DNA of 64,000 nucleotides, taken from positions 35,215 through 99,214 of the forward strand of contig NZ_QJJJ01000015.1 in the NCBI RefSeq assembly GCF_003201865.1. The letters run 5' to 3'. Position numbers and translations under genes: made by a program. The notes beneath the pieces are model-generated. The model saw only the letters and a list, made by a program, of their open reading frames with translations. It was not told the DNA's origin and made no database searches. The stretch comes from Methylobacterium sp. B4. GTDB lineage: Bacteria > Pseudomonadota > Alphaproteobacteria > Rhizobiales > Beijerinckiaceae. Shown in pieces: positions 27,275 to 37,725 of the stretch (its first letter is position 1; each line of letters begins with the position of its first letter).

Positions 27275-28712
27275 CGGGCGCGAGAGCCTGAACCGATCCG
27301 TCGGCGGGGGTCGGCCCGCCGCGCGCGACCCGGTGCTGGCCCGACACCTCGGCGCCGGCATCCGGCGCCAGCCGCCGGAAGATGAAGAACGAGGCCGCCG
27401 AGATCACGGCCACGACCCCGAAGGCGACGGAGAAATCCGTCGCCTCGATCCCGGCATGGCCACGCCAGCCGGCGGCGCCTTCGAGCGCGAGGGCGCCGAT
27501 CGAGACGCCGAGGCTGAGGGACAATTGCTGCGCCACGCTGGCGAGGCTCGTGGCCGCGCTCATCTCGCGGGATTCGAGGTCGGCATAGGCGATGGCGTTG
27601 ACGCAGGTGAATTGCAGCGAGCGCACGCAGCCCCCGAGCAGCAGCACGCAGACGATGATCCAGTGCGGGGTTTGCGCCGTGAACAGCCCGTTGACCGCGA
27701 GAAAGGCCGCGGCGACCAGCGCGTTCGTCACCATCACCCGGCGGAAGCCGTAGGCGCGCAGGATGCGCGGGCCGACGATCTTGATGAGCAGCGCGCCGGC
27801 GGCGGCCGAGAAGGTGATGAGCCCCGAATGCAGCGGATCGAGCCCGAAGCCGATCTGGAGCATCAGCGGCAGCAGGAAGGGGATCGCCCCCGTGCCGATG
27901 CGGAACAGGCTGCCGCCGGTCACCGCCGCGCGGAAGGTGTGGTGCTTGAGGAGATCGAGCCGGATCAGCGGATGCTCGGTGGCCCGCGCGTGGCGCAGGT
28001 AGAGGCCCACCAGCGCGAGGCCGCCGCCCATGCAGGCCCAGGAGACGCCGTCCGGCAGGAGGTGACGCCCGGTCGAGGCGAAGCCGAGCATCAGCAGGGC
28101 GAGGCCGCCGCCGGAGAGGATGAAGCCGACCACGTCCAGCGGCGGGCGCGTCTCCTCGCGGATGTCGCCGAAATACAGGGTCGCGAGCCCGATCCCGGCG
28201 AGCCCGATCGGGATGTTGATGAAGAAGATCCAGCGCCAGTCGGCGTAGGTGGTGATGAAGCCGCCCAGCGGCGGCCCGATGATCGGGCCGATCAGCGCGG
28301 GGATGGTGAGGTAGGCCAGCGCTCCCACGAGTTCGGATTTCGGCACGCTTCGCAGGATCACGAGGCGGCCCACCGGCACCATCATCGCCCCGCCCATGCC
28401 CTGCACGAAGCGGGCGGCGACGAAGCCGGAGAGCGAGTTCGCGGCGGCGCAGGCGAGCGAGCCCGCCATGAACACGCAGAGCGCCGCGCGGAAGACGTTG
28501 CGGGCGCCGTAGCGGTCGGCGGCCCAGCCCGAGACGGGGATGAAGATCGCGAGGCTGACGAGGTAGGCGGTGAGCGCGAGCTTGAGGGCGATCGGGTCCG
28601 TCCGCAGGCTCGCCGCGATGGCCGGCAGTGCCGTGGCGATCACCGTCGAGTCGGTGTTCTCCATGAACAGCGCCGTGGCGACGACGAGGGGGACGATCTG
28701 GGTTGGACGCAT
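27231..28712 (-). CDS. MFS multidrug exporter, DHA2/EmrB-like (14 transmembrane helices)
   Basis: A 493-residue inner-membrane exporter of the EmrB/QacA family. The signature 'VVATALFMENTDSTVIATAL' forms helix 1, 'SGWAADRYGARNVFRAALCV' the loop motif A, and 'VPVGRLVILRSVPKSELVGA' helix 4-5. The motif 'IPALIGPIIGPPLGGFITTY' is the antiporter motif C. The start was set at the ATG at 28712, which places the protein start 8 residues before helix 1; an in-frame GTG-rich extension to 28850 looks non-coding. It would use the proton gradient to export drugs or metabolites. No EmrA-type adaptor is adjacent. Confidence 0.9.
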   Translation of the reverse strand: MRPTQIVPLVVATALFMENTDSTVIATALPAIAASLRTDPIALKLALTAYLVSLAIFIPVSGWAADRYGARNVFRAALCVFMAGSLACAAANSLSGFVAARFVQGMGGAMMVPVGRLVILRSVPKSELVGALAYLTIPALIGPIIGPPLGGFITTYADWRWIFFINIPIGLAGIGLATLYFGDIREETRPPLDVVGFILSGGGLALLMLGFASTGRHLLPDGVSWACMGGGLALVGLYLRHARATEHPLIRLDLLKHHTFRAAVTGGSLFRIGTGAIPFLLPLMLQIGFGLDPLHSGLITFSAAAGALLIKIVGPRILRAYGFRRVMVTNALVAAAFLAVNGLFTAQTPHWIIVCVLLLGGCVRSLQFTCVNAIAYADLESREMSAATSLASVAQQLSLSLGVSIGALALEGAAGWRGHAGIEATDFSVAFGVVAVISAASFFIFRRLAPDAGAEVSGQHRVARGGPTPADGSVQALAPVTPRPAPEPGRPPA

Positions 28713-28975
28713 CGGCAGGGACAAGCGCGGGGCGTGCGAAAGAGTTGCAGGCGTGAGGCGCCGGAACCTGAAGGCGGCTTGGGGCGGGAATAAACAACGT
28801 GGCTGAACGGTCACAGCCCCCCGGGATGTGCCGGGCGGCACGTCTGCCAACCTTCCGGGAGCGGCCCCGTACAGCTAGGCTTCCGCCTGAAAAGAGACGC
28901 TGTCCGGCCGCTCGCGGCGGGATGCGCGTCCCCGAGCGCCCAGGGCGCCGGACCCATCATCCACGAAAGTGTCCG

Positions 28976-29875
28976 ATGCTTCTGCGGTCGCCACGACGTC
29001 ATCGCCTTCCCGCCCGCGCCGGGCGCCTCGCGCTGGCCGCCGTCCTGCTCGCCGGGGTCGCCGGCTGCGGCGACGTCGTGCTCACCGACGGCAGTTCGCT
29101 CTCGCGCCGCGACCAGTTCGTCACCAGCGACGCGGTCGCCTCCGAATCCAAGCTCTTCATCGACCCGACCCTGCCGCAGACGGTGCGCACCGTGCGCATC
29201 GTGCCGACCCGGTTCACCGCGGCGGTCTCCGGCCCCGGCCTGACGGAGGTGGAGCGGCGGGTCATCGCCAACGCCGCCGACCGGGCGCTCTGCTACGACC
29301 TCTCGCTGCGCTACGACGTGGTCTCGTCGGGCCGGGCCGACCTCACCGTCCGCTCGGCAATCACGCGGGTCGATCTCACCAACATTCCGGCCTCCGGCGC
29401 GACCGTCGCCGCCTCCACGGCGATCTCGGTGGCCGGGCAGGTCGGCATCGGCTTCGCCAACACCGTGGGCCGGATTCCGGTGCCCCGGCTGCCGATCGGA
29501 CTCGGCAGCCTGACCATCGAGGCCGAGGCTCTCGACGCCCGCAACCGCCAGCGCGCGGGGATGATCTGGGCGGGGGCCGCCAACGCCTTCACCAACCAGG
29601 CCCGCTTCTCCGCGGCCGGCGACGCCTACGACCTTGCGGGCGAGTTCGGCCAGGATTTCGGCTCCTACCTCGCCACGGGCAAGGACCCGTTCAAGGGCGA
29701 ACTCCTGCTCCCGACCTACGACCGCATCCGCATCACCACGCTGGGCGAAGCGCCCCTCGACCCCGATTGCGAGGCCTTCGGCCGCGCACCGGGCTTCGAC
29801 GGCATGCTCGGCGACATGATCGGCCTGCCGCCGGAATGGACCGACAAGGGGCCGGGCATTTCGACCGCCCGCTGA
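28976..29875 (+). CDS. DUF3313 domain lipoprotein
   Basis: A 299-residue predicted lipoprotein. The lipobox 'LLAGVAGC' puts the lipidated cysteine near residue 31. The mature region has the DUF3313 pattern: 'SKLFIDPTLPQTVRTVRIVP' early, then 'SGPGLTEVERRVIANAADRA' and 'RYDVVSSGRADLTVRSAITR', which describe an alpha/beta fold. It is probably tethered to the inner leaflet of the outer membrane. DUF3313 lipoproteins have no firmly known function. The gene is monocistronic and followed by a palindromic repeat. Confidence 0.85.
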   Translation: MLLRSPRRHRLPARAGRLALAAVLLAGVAGCGDVVLTDGSSLSRRDQFVTSDAVASESKLFIDPTLPQTVRTVRIVPTRFTAAVSGPGLTEVERRVIANAADRALCYDLSLRYDVVSSGRADLTVRSAITRVDLTNIPASGATVAASTAISVAGQVGIGFANTVGRIPVPRLPIGLGSLTIEAEALDARNRQRAGMIWAGAANAFTNQARFSAAGDAYDLAGEFGQDFGSYLATGKDPFKGELLLPTYDRIRITTLGEAPLDPDCEAFGRAPGFDGMLGDMIGLPPEWTDKGPGISTAR

Positions 29876-29891
29876 GGGAACACGCTCCTCC

Positions 29892-29981
29892 GTCATCGCG
29901 AGCGTGAGCGAACCGATCCGGCCGCGCGGCCCGTCTCAAAAGGTCGTGCCGCGATTGCTTCCGCTTGAACTCGCGAGGACG
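29892..29981. repeat. Dispersed intergenic palindromic repeat, copy 1
   Basis: The left arm GTCATCGCGAGCGTGAGCGA and a right arm ending in TCGCGAGGACGA are imperfect inverted copies, forming a long stem-loop between the DUF3313 lipoprotein gene and the 3' end of ade. It is related to the copies at 31898, 44629 and 50594. Confidence 0.6.
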
Positions 29982-29989
29982 AGAGCGGC

Positions 29990-31795
29990 TCAGGCCGCCT
30001 CGAACAGCGGCACCGACCGCATCTCCGGCACCAGCACCAGACCCTTGTCGGTGATGCGGATCTGCGGGATCACCGCGAGCGGGATCAGGTTGAAGCCCAT
30101 ATAGGGGATGCTGCAGCCGGCTCGCGCCCAGGCGCGCTTGAGCGCCTTCACCTCCTCGGCCACGTCGCCCACCCGCTTGTCGGAGATCAGCCCCGCCACG
30201 GGCAGCGGCACCATCGCGACGACCCGGCCCTCCTCCACGACGCAGACCCCGCCCCGGTGCGCGGCGATGGCGTCGAGGGCCGCGCGCATGTCGGCCTCGT
30301 TCAGACCCGCAACGATGACGTTGTGCGAGTCGTGGCCGACGCTGCTCGCCACCGCGCCGCGCGTCAGCCCGAAGGCGGAGAGCAGGCCGTGGGCGACAGA
30401 GCCGACGCGGCCGTGCCGCTCGATCACGGCGACATGGCAGAGGCCGTGCGCGGCCAGCGTCTCCGGCCAGTCGGCGCCGGGCGCGAGCGCGAGCCGCTCG
30501 TGGGTCAGCTCGATACCCGGCAGCGTGGTGCGGATCGCGTTGACGGTGCAGGGGCCGGCGGGGAGAGGGGGGATCAGCGCGGACAGCGGGTCGGGCAGGC
30601 GCAGCGTGGCGTAGGCCGGCGCCGGGTAGCGGTAGGGCCGGGCCAGCGCCGCCTCCAGGAGCGGGGTGGGCCGGCGGTCCTCCACCACGGGCTCGCCGCC
30701 GTACCATGTCGCCTGGGGCACGAGGTCGTCGCTCAGGAGCACGAGGTCGGCCCGGCGCCCGCCGCCCAGCCCGCCGATCTCCCCGTCGAGGCCGAAACGG
30801 GTGGCTCCGTGCAGCGAACCCATCGCCCAGGCGGCGGGGCCGGGGATGCCGCGGGCCACGGCCTCGCGCACCACCCAGTCGAGGCCGAAGGCGAGCAGGT
30901 CGTCGGCATCGCGGTCGTCGGTGCAGGCGCAGACCCGCTTCCAGGCGGCCCCGTACTCGGTCACCGTGCCGATCGCCTTGGGCAGCGAGTGCCAGGGGGT
31001 CGTGGGCGGGCCGCCGCGCAGAAAGATCCAGAGGCCGGCCTCCAGGAGGTCGTCGGCGATGTCGGCGTCGGTGGCCTCGTGGGTGTCGGTGACGCCGCTC
31101 GCCGCGTAGGCCGCCACGAAGTCGCGCCCGTAGACGTGGCCCGAGACCGGGCGCCCCCGCTCCAGGGCGGCGCGGATGATCGCGTGCGCCCGCTCGTCCC
31201 CGGCGGCGACCGCCACGAAATCCATCTTCTCGCCGAGCCCGATCGCCTCGGGCCAGGCGTCGAACAGGGCGGCGATCTTCGCGGCCGTGAGGTCGCCGCC
31301 GGCGGTTTCGAGGTCCGGCGTCGTGGCGGGCACCGTGCTCGGCACGGTGAGGAAGATGTTGAGGGGCGCCATGCGGGCATCCTCCAGCATCCATTCGACG
31401 CCGTTCACGTCCAGCACGTTGCCGATCTCGTGGCTGTCGCAGACGATCGTGGTCGTGCCGTTGATCAGCGCGGCCTCGGCGTAGGCGCAGGCCGTGACCA
31501 TGCTGCTCTCGATATGCAGGTGCGGATCGACCAGTCCCGGCGCGATCAGGCCGCCGGCCACGTCGGTCCGCAACGCACCGCCGCGATGAGTGCCGGCGGG
31601 CTTCACGGCGGCGATGCGCCCGCCTGCGATCCAGATCTCCCGGTCGGGCAGGATGCGCTCGGAATAGGTCGAGAGCACCCGCGCCCCGGTGATGACGCGG
31701 TCGGGCTCGGCGCGGCCGGAGGCGACCTCGGCGAGGCGCCGGGTCATCGCGGCCAGCGGAGCGACGGCGAAGCGGTTCAGGGGCGTTGCGGTCAT
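29990..31795 (-). CDS. ade: Adenine deaminase
   Basis: A 601-residue amidohydrolase that converts adenine to hypoxanthine and ammonia in purine salvage. The metal-binding start '[19 protein letters not shown]' is typical of adenine deaminase (HxH followed by ESS). '[18 protein letters not shown]' and '[20 protein letters not shown]' carry further metal ligands. The C-terminal '[19 protein letters not shown]' is the second adenine-deaminase-specific motif. The start was set at the ATG at 31795; upstream in-frame sequence lies in a repeat. It may also salvage adenine freed when HpnG acts on adenosylhopane, which is inference. Confidence 0.93.
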   Translation of the reverse strand: MTATPLNRFAVAPLAAMTRRLAEVASGRAEPDRVITGARVLSTYSERILPDREIWIAGGRIAAVKPAGTHRGGALRTDVAGGLIAPGLVDPHLHIESSMVTACAYAEAALINGTTTIVCDSHEIGNVLDVNGVEWMLEDARMAPLNIFLTVPSTVPATTPDLETAGGDLTAAKIAALFDAWPEAIGLGEKMDFVAVAAGDERAHAIIRAALERGRPVSGHVYGRDFVAAYAASGVTDTHEATDADIADDLLEAGLWIFLRGGPPTTPWHSLPKAIGTVTEYGAAWKRVCACTDDRDADDLLAFGLDWVVREAVARGIPGPAAWAMGSLHGATRFGLDGEIGGLGGGRRADLVLLSDDLVPQATWYGGEPVVEDRRPTPLLEAALARPYRYPAPAYATLRLPDPLSALIPPLPAGPCTVNAIRTTLPGIELTHERLALAPGADWPETLAAHGLCHVAVIERHGRVGSVAHGLLSAFGLTRGAVASSVGHDSHNVIVAGLNEADMRAALDAIAAHRGGVCVVEEGRVVAMVPLPVAGLISDKRVGDVAEEVKALKRAWARAGCSIPYMGFNLIPLAVIPQIRITDKGLVLVPEMRSVPLFEAA

Positions 31796-31897
31796 CGGAA
31801 CCTGCACTTGAGCGCAGCGGTCGAAAGCGACCCGCAGGCATCGTGCCACGGAAGCCGCCTGCGGGGCACCCGGCGTGCTCGCCTCCGTTGACGGGCC

Positions 31898-32003
31898 GTC
31901 ATCGCGAGCGTCAGCAGGGCGATCCGGCGGCGCGACCGATCCGAAAAAGGGCAGCGCCCTGGATGGCTCCAGCTCCGGCTCGCCAAATGGGCCGGCCATG
32001 ACG
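31898..32003. repeat. Dispersed intergenic palindromic repeat, copy 2
   Basis: The arms GTCATCGCGAGCGTCAGC and, at the right end, CTCGCC..GGCCATGACGG with CTGGATGGCTCCAGCTCCGG are inverted and imperfect. It fills most of the gap between ade and rlmE and belongs to the same family as the copies at 29892, 44629 and 50594. Confidence 0.6.
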
Positions 32004-32039
32004 GGGAACGGATGGTCCCTCCGCGAACCGACGCCCGGG

Positions 32040-32756
32040 TCAGGCCTCGTCGTTCGCCTCGACCGTGTCGGACTGCCCCCGGAAGCCGGTTGCCAGAACG
32101 TAGAGCTCGCTCGAATCCGCCCGGCTCGCCGCCGGCTTGACGTGGCGCACGATCGCGAAGTCGCGCTTCAGCTCGGTCAGCAGGTCGCCCTCGGTGCCGC
32201 CCTGGAACACCTTGGCGAGGTAGGCGCCGCCCGGCGCCAGGATCTCGCGGGCGAAGGCGGCGGCGGTCTCGGCGAGCCCGATAATGCGCAGGTGGTCGGT
32301 CTTCTTGTGGCCGGTGGTGTTGGCGGCCATGTCGGACAGGACGAGGTCGGCCTTGCCGCCCAGAAGCTCGGTCAGGCGCTCGGGTGCGGACGGGTCGAGG
32401 AAGTCGAGGGTGATGAAGGTCGCGCCCGGCATCGGCTCGATCTCGAGCAGGTCGATGCCGACGATGCGGCCGCTCTCCCCGAGCGTGCGCGCCGCCACCT
32501 GCGACCAGCCGCCCGGCGCGGCGCCGAGATCGACGATCCGCTGGCCGGGCTTCAGCAGCTTGAAGCGCTCGTCGATCTCGATGAGCTTGAAGGCCGCGCG
32601 GGAGCGGTAGCCCTCGCGCTTGGCCCGGGCGACGTAGGGGTCGTTGAGTTGGCGCTCCAGCCAGCGCTTCTGGGACAGGGTGCGGCCGCGCCCGGTCTTC
32701 ACCCGCTGCTTCAGGTCGCCGCGCAGGCCGCTGGTCCCGCCTCGCCGGTCGCTCAT
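32040..32756 (-). CDS. rlmE: 23S rRNA (uridine-2'-O)-methyltransferase RlmE (FtsJ)
   Basis: A 238-residue SAM-dependent methyltransferase that methylates U2552 in the 23S rRNA A-loop in E. coli. Motif I '[20 protein letters not shown]', the '[19 protein letters not shown]' catalytic aspartate region, and '[13 protein letters not shown]' with the catalytic lysine are all present, with the N-terminal '[20 protein letters not shown]' RNA-binding segment. The ATG at 32756 follows GAGAGGGACGG; an in-frame TTG at 32774 is less likely. It lies 67 bases after the Ppx/GppA gene on the same strand, probably one transcription unit. Confidence 0.94.
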   Translation of the reverse strand: MSDRRGGTSGLRGDLKQRVKTGRGRTLSQKRWLERQLNDPYVARAKREGYRSRAAFKLIEIDERFKLLKPGQRIVDLGAAPGGWSQVAARTLGESGRIVGIDLLEIEPMPGATFITLDFLDPSAPERLTELLGGKADLVLSDMAANTTGHKKTDHLRIIGLAETAAAFAREILAPGGAYLAKVFQGGTEGDLLTELKRDFAIVRHVKPAASRADSSELYVLATGFRGQSDTVEANDEA

Positions 32757-32823
32757 GGTCACCGTCCCTCTCAAGGACCCGTCCCTATCGCGGTCCGGCC
32801 GGCCCGTGAAGACCGGGGCTGTC

Positions 32824-33963
32824 TCAGCGGTAGCGGCCGCGGCGCCAGACGCCGTCCTCGCGCATCATGTTCATGAGCAGTCCCTCGCGCAGGCCCCGGT
32901 CGGCGATGCGCAGACGCTCGGAGGGGAAGACCCGGCGGATCGCCTCCAGGATGGCGCAGCCGGCGAGCACGAGGTCGGCCCGGTCGCGGCCGATGCAGGG
33001 ATTGTCGGCGCGCTGCTCCAGGCGGGTGTCGAGCAGATCCTCGATCGCGTCACTGACCTCGCCGTCGCTCATCCAGAGCCCGTCGACCCGGCGCCGCTCG
33101 TAGCGGGCGAGCCGCAGGTGCATGGCGGCGAGCGTCGTCACCGTGCCCGAGGTGCCGAGCAGGTGGAAGTAGGGGGCGGTGGCCGCCGCCGCCGCGCGGA
33201 TCGCGAAGGGGGAGATCAGGTCGCCGACCTCCTCCACCATGCCCTCGAAGGTGCGCCGGGTCACCTCGGTGCCGCCGTGGCGCTCGGCCAGCGTCACCAC
33301 GCCGACGGGCAGCGAATCCCAGGCGCGGATGCGCAGGGTGGGGTCGGTCGAGGGGTTGGCCGCCGCCCCGTCGAGCCATGCGATCTCGGTGGAGCCGCCG
33401 CCGATATCGAAGATCACGACCGATTCCGCCCGCGGGTCGGCCAGGGCGGCGCAGCCCGTCACGGCGAGGTAGGCCTCGGTCTGCCGGTCCACGATCTCCA
33501 GGTCGAGCTCGACCTCCGCGCGCACCCGCGCCACGAACTCGGACCCGTTGACGGCGAGCCGGCAGGCCTCGGTGGCGATCACCTTGGAACGGGCCACGGC
33601 GCGGGCCTTCATCTTGCCGCGGCAGATGCGCAGGGCCTCGACGGTGCGCTCGATCGCCGCCTCGGTGAGGCGGTTCGAGGTGCCCAGGCCCTCTCCGAGC
33701 CGGACGATGCGGGAGAAGGCGTCGATCACCCGGAAGCCGTTGGGCGTGGGCTCGGCCACCAGCAGGCGGCAATTGTTGGTGCCGAGGTCGAGCGCCGCGT
33801 AGGCGTCGCGGCGGCCGTGGCGACCGGTCTCCTGGCGGCCGGCCTCGTAGCGCGGGGGATAGGCCTCGATCGGGCGTCCTCCCGTGATCGCGCGGGAACC
33901 CTCCCGCGAAGTTTGCGGGTCGGCGGGGCGGGCCGACACAGCGGCGGCGCTCTCATCCCTCAT
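32824..33963 (-). CDS. Ppx/GppA phosphatase family protein
   Basis: A 379-residue protein with a single Ppx/GppA domain from about residue 54. The first phosphate motif is '[17 protein letters not shown]', and the second is '[16 protein letters not shown]'. '[16 protein letters not shown]' is the adenosine-region motif of the actin-like fold. The protein lacks the C-terminal HD-like region of full-length Ppx, matching short alphaproteobacterial family members. The first 50 residues are proline/arginine-rich and probably disordered. It hydrolyses polyphosphate or pppGpp; the two activities cannot be separated by sequence here. Confidence 0.9.
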   Translation of the reverse strand: MRDESAAAVSARPADPQTSREGSRAITGGRPIEAYPPRYEAGRQETGRHGRRDAYAALDLGTNNCRLLVAEPTPNGFRVIDAFSRIVRLGEGLGTSNRLTEAAIERTVEALRICRGKMKARAVARSKVIATEACRLAVNGSEFVARVRAEVELDLEIVDRQTEAYLAVTGCAALADPRAESVVIFDIGGGSTEIAWLDGAAANPSTDPTLRIRAWDSLPVGVVTLAERHGGTEVTRRTFEGMVEEVGDLISPFAIRAAAAATAPYFHLLGTSGTVTTLAAMHLRLARYERRRVDGLWMSDGEVSDAIEDLLDTRLEQRADNPCIGRDRADLVLAGCAILEAIRRVFPSERLRIADRGLREGLLMNMMREDGVWRRGRYR

Positions 33964-34121
33964 CGAGGCGGCCGAACTTCCTGGCGACGCGACCCGGCAA
34001 GACGCCGAGCCATCGTGGCTCCAAAGCTACAGGCGTTGTTCCGCAACTGCAAAGGCTCGATTGCCGGCGCCACACGATTTGCCGCAAGGAATGGTCCCGG
34101 TTGAAGCTGCGACGGAGGCAC

Positions 34122-35291
34122 TCAACCCGGCTTTTGCTGCGGCCCGGTGCCGCCGGCGGGATAGCTGCGGCCCTTCCACACCCCCTTGCCCGCGCGGCCC
34201 GGGCGCAGCAGCACGTTCCACTGGATCGCGAGCGCAGTGCAGACGGTGGCCGGGTGCAGCAGGATCGTCGCCGGCGGCTCGGCCACCACGAGCGTGATGG
34301 CCGCGCGCGTCGCTAGCGAGACGAGGCAGGCGCCCGCCGCCACCAGGGCGGCGCCGTCCGCCCCGAGGCCGAGCGCCAGGACGAGGATCAGCCAGGGCAG
34401 AACGTGGCCGCCGAACAGCAGCGCCGTCCAGATCGGCAGCGCCCGCGGCGTCGCCATGCCCTCGTGCGCGTTCTTGGAGAAGCCGGCCCAGGATTGGGCG
34501 AAGCTCCGGTACATCCGGCAGGCGGCGAGCGCGTGGCCGGCGACGAGATCGGTGCGCAGGCCGCGCTCGCGGAACAGCCGCGGCAGGCGCACGCCGTCGT
34601 GGAGCGAGGTGCGGATCGCCCCGTGCCCGCCGGTCGCGGCGTAGGCCGCGCGCTCGATCAGGATCATCTGCCCGCAGGCCGCTCCCAGCGAGGGCGTGGG
34701 CAGCGCCCGCATCAGGCCGAAGGGCAGGTAGCCGATGAGCAGGAAGTCGATCATCGGCACGGTCAGGCGCTCGCCGAGGCTCTCCATCACCTGCCGCGGC
34801 ACGCCGCTGACGAGATGCGCCCCGCTGGCGCCCGCAGATGTGGCCAGCGCCGCCGCTCCGTTCGGGGCCAGCGTCACGTCGGCGTCGAGGAAGAGCAGAT
34901 ACCCGCCCCGGGCCTCGCCCGCCAGCACCGTGCAGGCGTGGTTCTTGCCGGTCCAGCCCTCCGGCAGGGCGGGCACGGAAACGAGCCGCAGGCGCGGGTC
35001 GGAGCGGGCGAGCCCCGCCACGATGGCGGCGGTCGCGTCGGTGGAGTGGTCGTCGCCGACCAGAACCTCGACGGCGATGCCGGCACTGGCCAGCGCCGCG
35101 CGCACGGTGCCCTCGATCACCGCCGCCTCGTTGCGGGCCGGGATCAGGATCGAGACGAGTCCGTCGCTGCGGAGCGGCGGCTCCGGCGTGCGCAGGATCG
35201 TGAGGTTGGCCGCCGTCACCGCGGCCGGCAACAGGGCAAGTGCGAGGCTCACGATCGCGAGGACGAGCAGCGCAAGCGTCATCGCGGTCAT
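34122..35291 (-). CDS. Glycosyltransferase family 2, CrtQ-like (carotenoid glycosylation)
   Basis: A 389-residue family 2 glycosyltransferase with an N-terminal membrane helix and several C-terminal helices. Motifs are 'VSILIPARNEAAVIEGTVRA', the nucleotide-binding 'LVGDDHSTDATAAIVAGLA', the metal-binding 'LFLDADVTL', and a C-terminal 'GVWKGRSYP'. The 'GKNHAC' and 'WKGR' segments resemble staphylococcal CrtQ, which glycosylates a C30 carotenoic acid. The HpnB type is an alternative name for related enzymes in hopanoid strains. It overlaps the acyltransferase start by four bases and lies in a carotenoid cluster, so I favour a carotenoid glucosyltransferase. Confidence 0.78.
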   Translation of the reverse strand: MTAMTLALLVLAIVSLALALLPAAVTAANLTILRTPEPPLRSDGLVSILIPARNEAAVIEGTVRAALASAGIAVEVLVGDDHSTDATAAIVAGLARSDPRLRLVSVPALPEGWTGKNHACTVLAGEARGGYLLFLDADVTLAPNGAAALATSAGASGAHLVSGVPRQVMESLGERLTVPMIDFLLIGYLPFGLMRALPTPSLGAACGQMILIERAAYAATGGHGAIRTSLHDGVRLPRLFRERGLRTDLVAGHALAACRMYRSFAQSWAGFSKNAHEGMATPRALPIWTALLFGGHVLPWLILVLALGLGADGAALVAAGACLVSLATRAAITLVVAEPPATILLHPATVCTALAIQWNVLLRPGRAGKGVWKGRSYPAGGTGPQQKPG

Positions 35292-36094
35292 GTCTCCTGC
35301 CCCGGAGGGCGATCCCGGTGTCCGGGCTCGAAGCGGCGGCCGGTGAGGGCAGCCGCGAGCCGGCGCCAGCCGTCATAGACCCCGCCGACACCGCGCCGGC
35401 CGGAGAGCAGCGACTCGAAGGCGGCGGGGTCGCGGGCGATCACGTCCGCCGAGAGCCGGTCGAGGGTGGCGGTCAGCGCGTCCTCAAGCCGGGCGAGGCG
35501 CTCCGGACGGGGCAGGGCCAGGAGTTCGTCAGCGGTGAACGGCGCGCCGAAGGCGAGGCAGGCTTCCGCGCCGCGCTCGTCCCAGAAGGCGTACTCGATG
35601 GCGAGCGGCAGGACCGTCGCCCCGGGAGCGATCTCGGGCAGGCGGGCGACGCCGGGCTTCAGCCCGAGCGGACGGGTGCGCACGTCGGCGAAGCGGCCCT
35701 GGGCAGTGATCCAGAGCACGCGGCCGGGCTGCCCGAGGATCGCGCGGCAGGCGGAGAGGAATTGCGCGCCGCCCCGCGCGCTGTCGAGATCCACGGGAAA
35801 GGCGCCCATCCTGCGAAAGATGCCGTACTTCTCCAGCATCACGGCATCGATCGGCGCGAAGCTCTCCCGCTCCGGGAACAGGCGCTCGGCCGCCACGACC
35901 AGGATCGCCGCATCCCACCACGCCGGATGGTTGCAGTAGATCACGAGCGGCGCCCGCCCGTCGATGCCGGGCGGACGGCCCCAGCGGGCGATCCGCAGGG
36001 CATTCATGTGGCGCCGCACGAAACGATCGAAATAGGCGCTCATGAACCGCCAGAGCGGGGCCGAACGCTCCGGCGGGGCTGGCTTCGCCGGCAC
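35288..36094 (-). CDS. Acyltransferase (PlsC-like), probable carotenoid glycoside acyltransferase
   Basis: A 268-residue lysophospholipid-acyltransferase-like protein. The motif HPAWWD (H-x4-D) in 'VIYCNHPAWWDAAILVV' gives the catalytic dyad near residue 53. The later 'VLWITAQGRFADVRTRP' and 'TVLPLAIEYAFWDERG' correspond to the family's third and fourth blocks. The gene begins 12 bases after the CrtN-like gene stop and overlaps the glycosyltransferase gene by four bases, so the three should act together. It could transfer a fatty acyl group to the sugar of a glycosylated C30 carotenoid, as CrtO does in staphyloxanthin. The substrate is inferred from context. Confidence 0.78.
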   Translation of the reverse strand: MPAKPAPPERSAPLWRFMSAYFDRFVRRHMNALRIARWGRPPGIDGRAPLVIYCNHPAWWDAAILVVAAERLFPERESFAPIDAVMLEKYGIFRRMGAFPVDLDSARGGAQFLSACRAILGQPGRVLWITAQGRFADVRTRPLGLKPGVARLPEIAPGATVLPLAIEYAFWDERGAEACLAFGAPFTADELLALPRPERLARLEDALTATLDRLSADVIARDPAAFESLLSGRRGVGGVYDGWRRLAAALTGRRFEPGHRDRPPGQET

Positions 36095-36105
36095 GGCGAA
36101 CGGCC

Positions 36106-37659
36106 TCAGGCGCTCTTGCGCAGCTCCGGCTCAGCCTTGCCGGGCAGGTTTTGGCCGCGCAAATCCTGGTCGAGGGCGTCGGCCGCGATCCAGCCGGACA
36201 TCATCACCATGGGCATGCCGGGCCCGGGATGGGCGGCGCCGCCGGCGAGGTAGAGGCCGCGCACCTCCCGCGAACGGTTGCCGGGCTTGAAGGCGCCCAT
36301 CATCCGCCCGTGCGAGGCGAGCCCGTAGATCGCCCCGTTCAGAACCTTGTAGCGGTCGTGGATATCCTGGGGGGTGAGGTGGCGCTCGACCACGATGCGC
36401 TCCTCGAGATCCGGCATGCCGCCGGTGCGCTTGAGCTTCTCCAGGATGGTCCGGCGGTAGGCCGGGAACATCTTCGACCAGTCGTGGTGCGGCCGCAGAT
36501 AGGGCGTGTGGACGAGGACGTAGAGCGCCTCTCCCCCTTCCGGAGCCACGCTCGGATCGGTGGAAGAGGGGGCCGCGAGGTAGGCGGTCGGGTCTGGGGC
36601 CGGCTCGCCCTTGCGGTAGATGAAGTCGAACTCCTCCTCCGGATCGCGGGAGAAGACGAAGTCGTGGTGGTTGAGGTGCTCGTAGCGCTTGTTCAGGCCG
36701 AGATAGAGCACCACGCCCGAGCAGGCCGGCTCGAAGCTCTTCTTCTCGTAGGATTTGCCGACCTCGCCGCCGACGAGTTCGCGGTAGGTGCGCACGGAAT
36801 CCATGTTGGAGATGACGGCATCGTAGGAGGCGACGCCGTCGCGGGTGCGCAGGCCGTGCAGGCGTCCGCTGGCGATGTCGAGGCCCAGAACCTCGTCGGC
36901 CGGCTTCATCGTGGCGCCGAGTTCGCCCGCGAGCTTCATCAGCCCCTCCGCGACGGCGCGGGTGCCGCCCATCGGATACCAGACCCCTTCGGCGGTCTGC
37001 ATGTGGGCGATGGCGCAGAGCACCGCCGGGGCGCCGTAGGGCGAGGAGCCGACATATTGCACGAAGTGATCGAGCATCTGCGCGAGGCGCGCGTCCTTGA
37101 CCTTGCCGCGGATGGTGCTGGCGACGGTGGCGTGCATGCGCAAGGACAGCACGTCGCGCAGCGTGCCGGGATTCATGTTGGCGCGCAGGTCGATCGTGTC
37201 GAACAGATCCTGCACCGCCTTCCAGAAGAAGAAGCGCTCGGAGACCCCGTGCAGGTGCTCGGAGACGGCGATGAACTTCTTGTAGCCGTCGCCCACCCCT
37301 TGTCCGGGTGCGAACCGGTCCATGGAGGCAGCCATGGCATCGACGTCCTCGATCAGATCGACGCGCGAGCCGTCATCGAAGAAGCAGCGCCATTGCGGGT
37401 CGAGCCGGCGCAGATCCATGTAGTCGTGGACGCTTCTGCCGGCTTCGGCGAAGATCCGCTCCAGCACGCGGGGCACGGTGAGGATGGTCGGCCCCATGTC
37501 GAAGCGGAAGCCGCCCTCGTGCAGCACCGCGGCCTTGCCGCCCATCCACGGGTTCTTGTCGTAGACGGTGACGCGATGCCCGCGGGCCGCCGCCACGCAG
37601 GCCGAGGCGAGACCGCCGAGCCCGCTGCCGATGACCGCGACCGAGGAACCCTGGCTCAT
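36106..37659 (-). CDS. CrtN/CrtI-family carotenoid desaturase or oxidase, paralogue 2
   Basis: A 517-residue FAD-dependent enzyme of the phytoene/diapophytoene desaturase superfamily. The N-terminal 'VAVIGSGLGGLASACVAAAR' binds FAD. 'VLHEGGFRFDMGPTILTVP' is the second dinucleotide segment, and the C-terminal 'GLYLAGGAAHPGPGMPMVMM' is the usual signature. It is paralogous to the gene at 41310 but well diverged. In C30 pathways one such enzyme desaturates the backbone (CrtN) and another oxidises the terminal methyl group (CrtP/CrtNb); which is which cannot be decided by sequence alone. No squalene or diapophytoene synthase is in the window. Confidence 0.85.
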   Translation of the reverse strand: MSQGSSVAVIGSGLGGLASACVAAARGHRVTVYDKNPWMGGKAAVLHEGGFRFDMGPTILTVPRVLERIFAEAGRSVHDYMDLRRLDPQWRCFFDDGSRVDLIEDVDAMAASMDRFAPGQGVGDGYKKFIAVSEHLHGVSERFFFWKAVQDLFDTIDLRANMNPGTLRDVLSLRMHATVASTIRGKVKDARLAQMLDHFVQYVGSSPYGAPAVLCAIAHMQTAEGVWYPMGGTRAVAEGLMKLAGELGATMKPADEVLGLDIASGRLHGLRTRDGVASYDAVISNMDSVRTYRELVGGEVGKSYEKKSFEPACSGVVLYLGLNKRYEHLNHHDFVFSRDPEEEFDFIYRKGEPAPDPTAYLAAPSSTDPSVAPEGGEALYVLVHTPYLRPHHDWSKMFPAYRRTILEKLKRTGGMPDLEERIVVERHLTPQDIHDRYKVLNGAIYGLASHGRMMGAFKPGNRSREVRGLYLAGGAAHPGPGMPMVMMSGWIAADALDQDLRGQNLPGKAEPELRKSA

Positions 37660-37725
37660 TGGAAACGCGTCTCCCGGGGCCCGAACAGGGCCTTCATGGC
37701 AAAGCTAGATGCCGGGCGGGGCGGG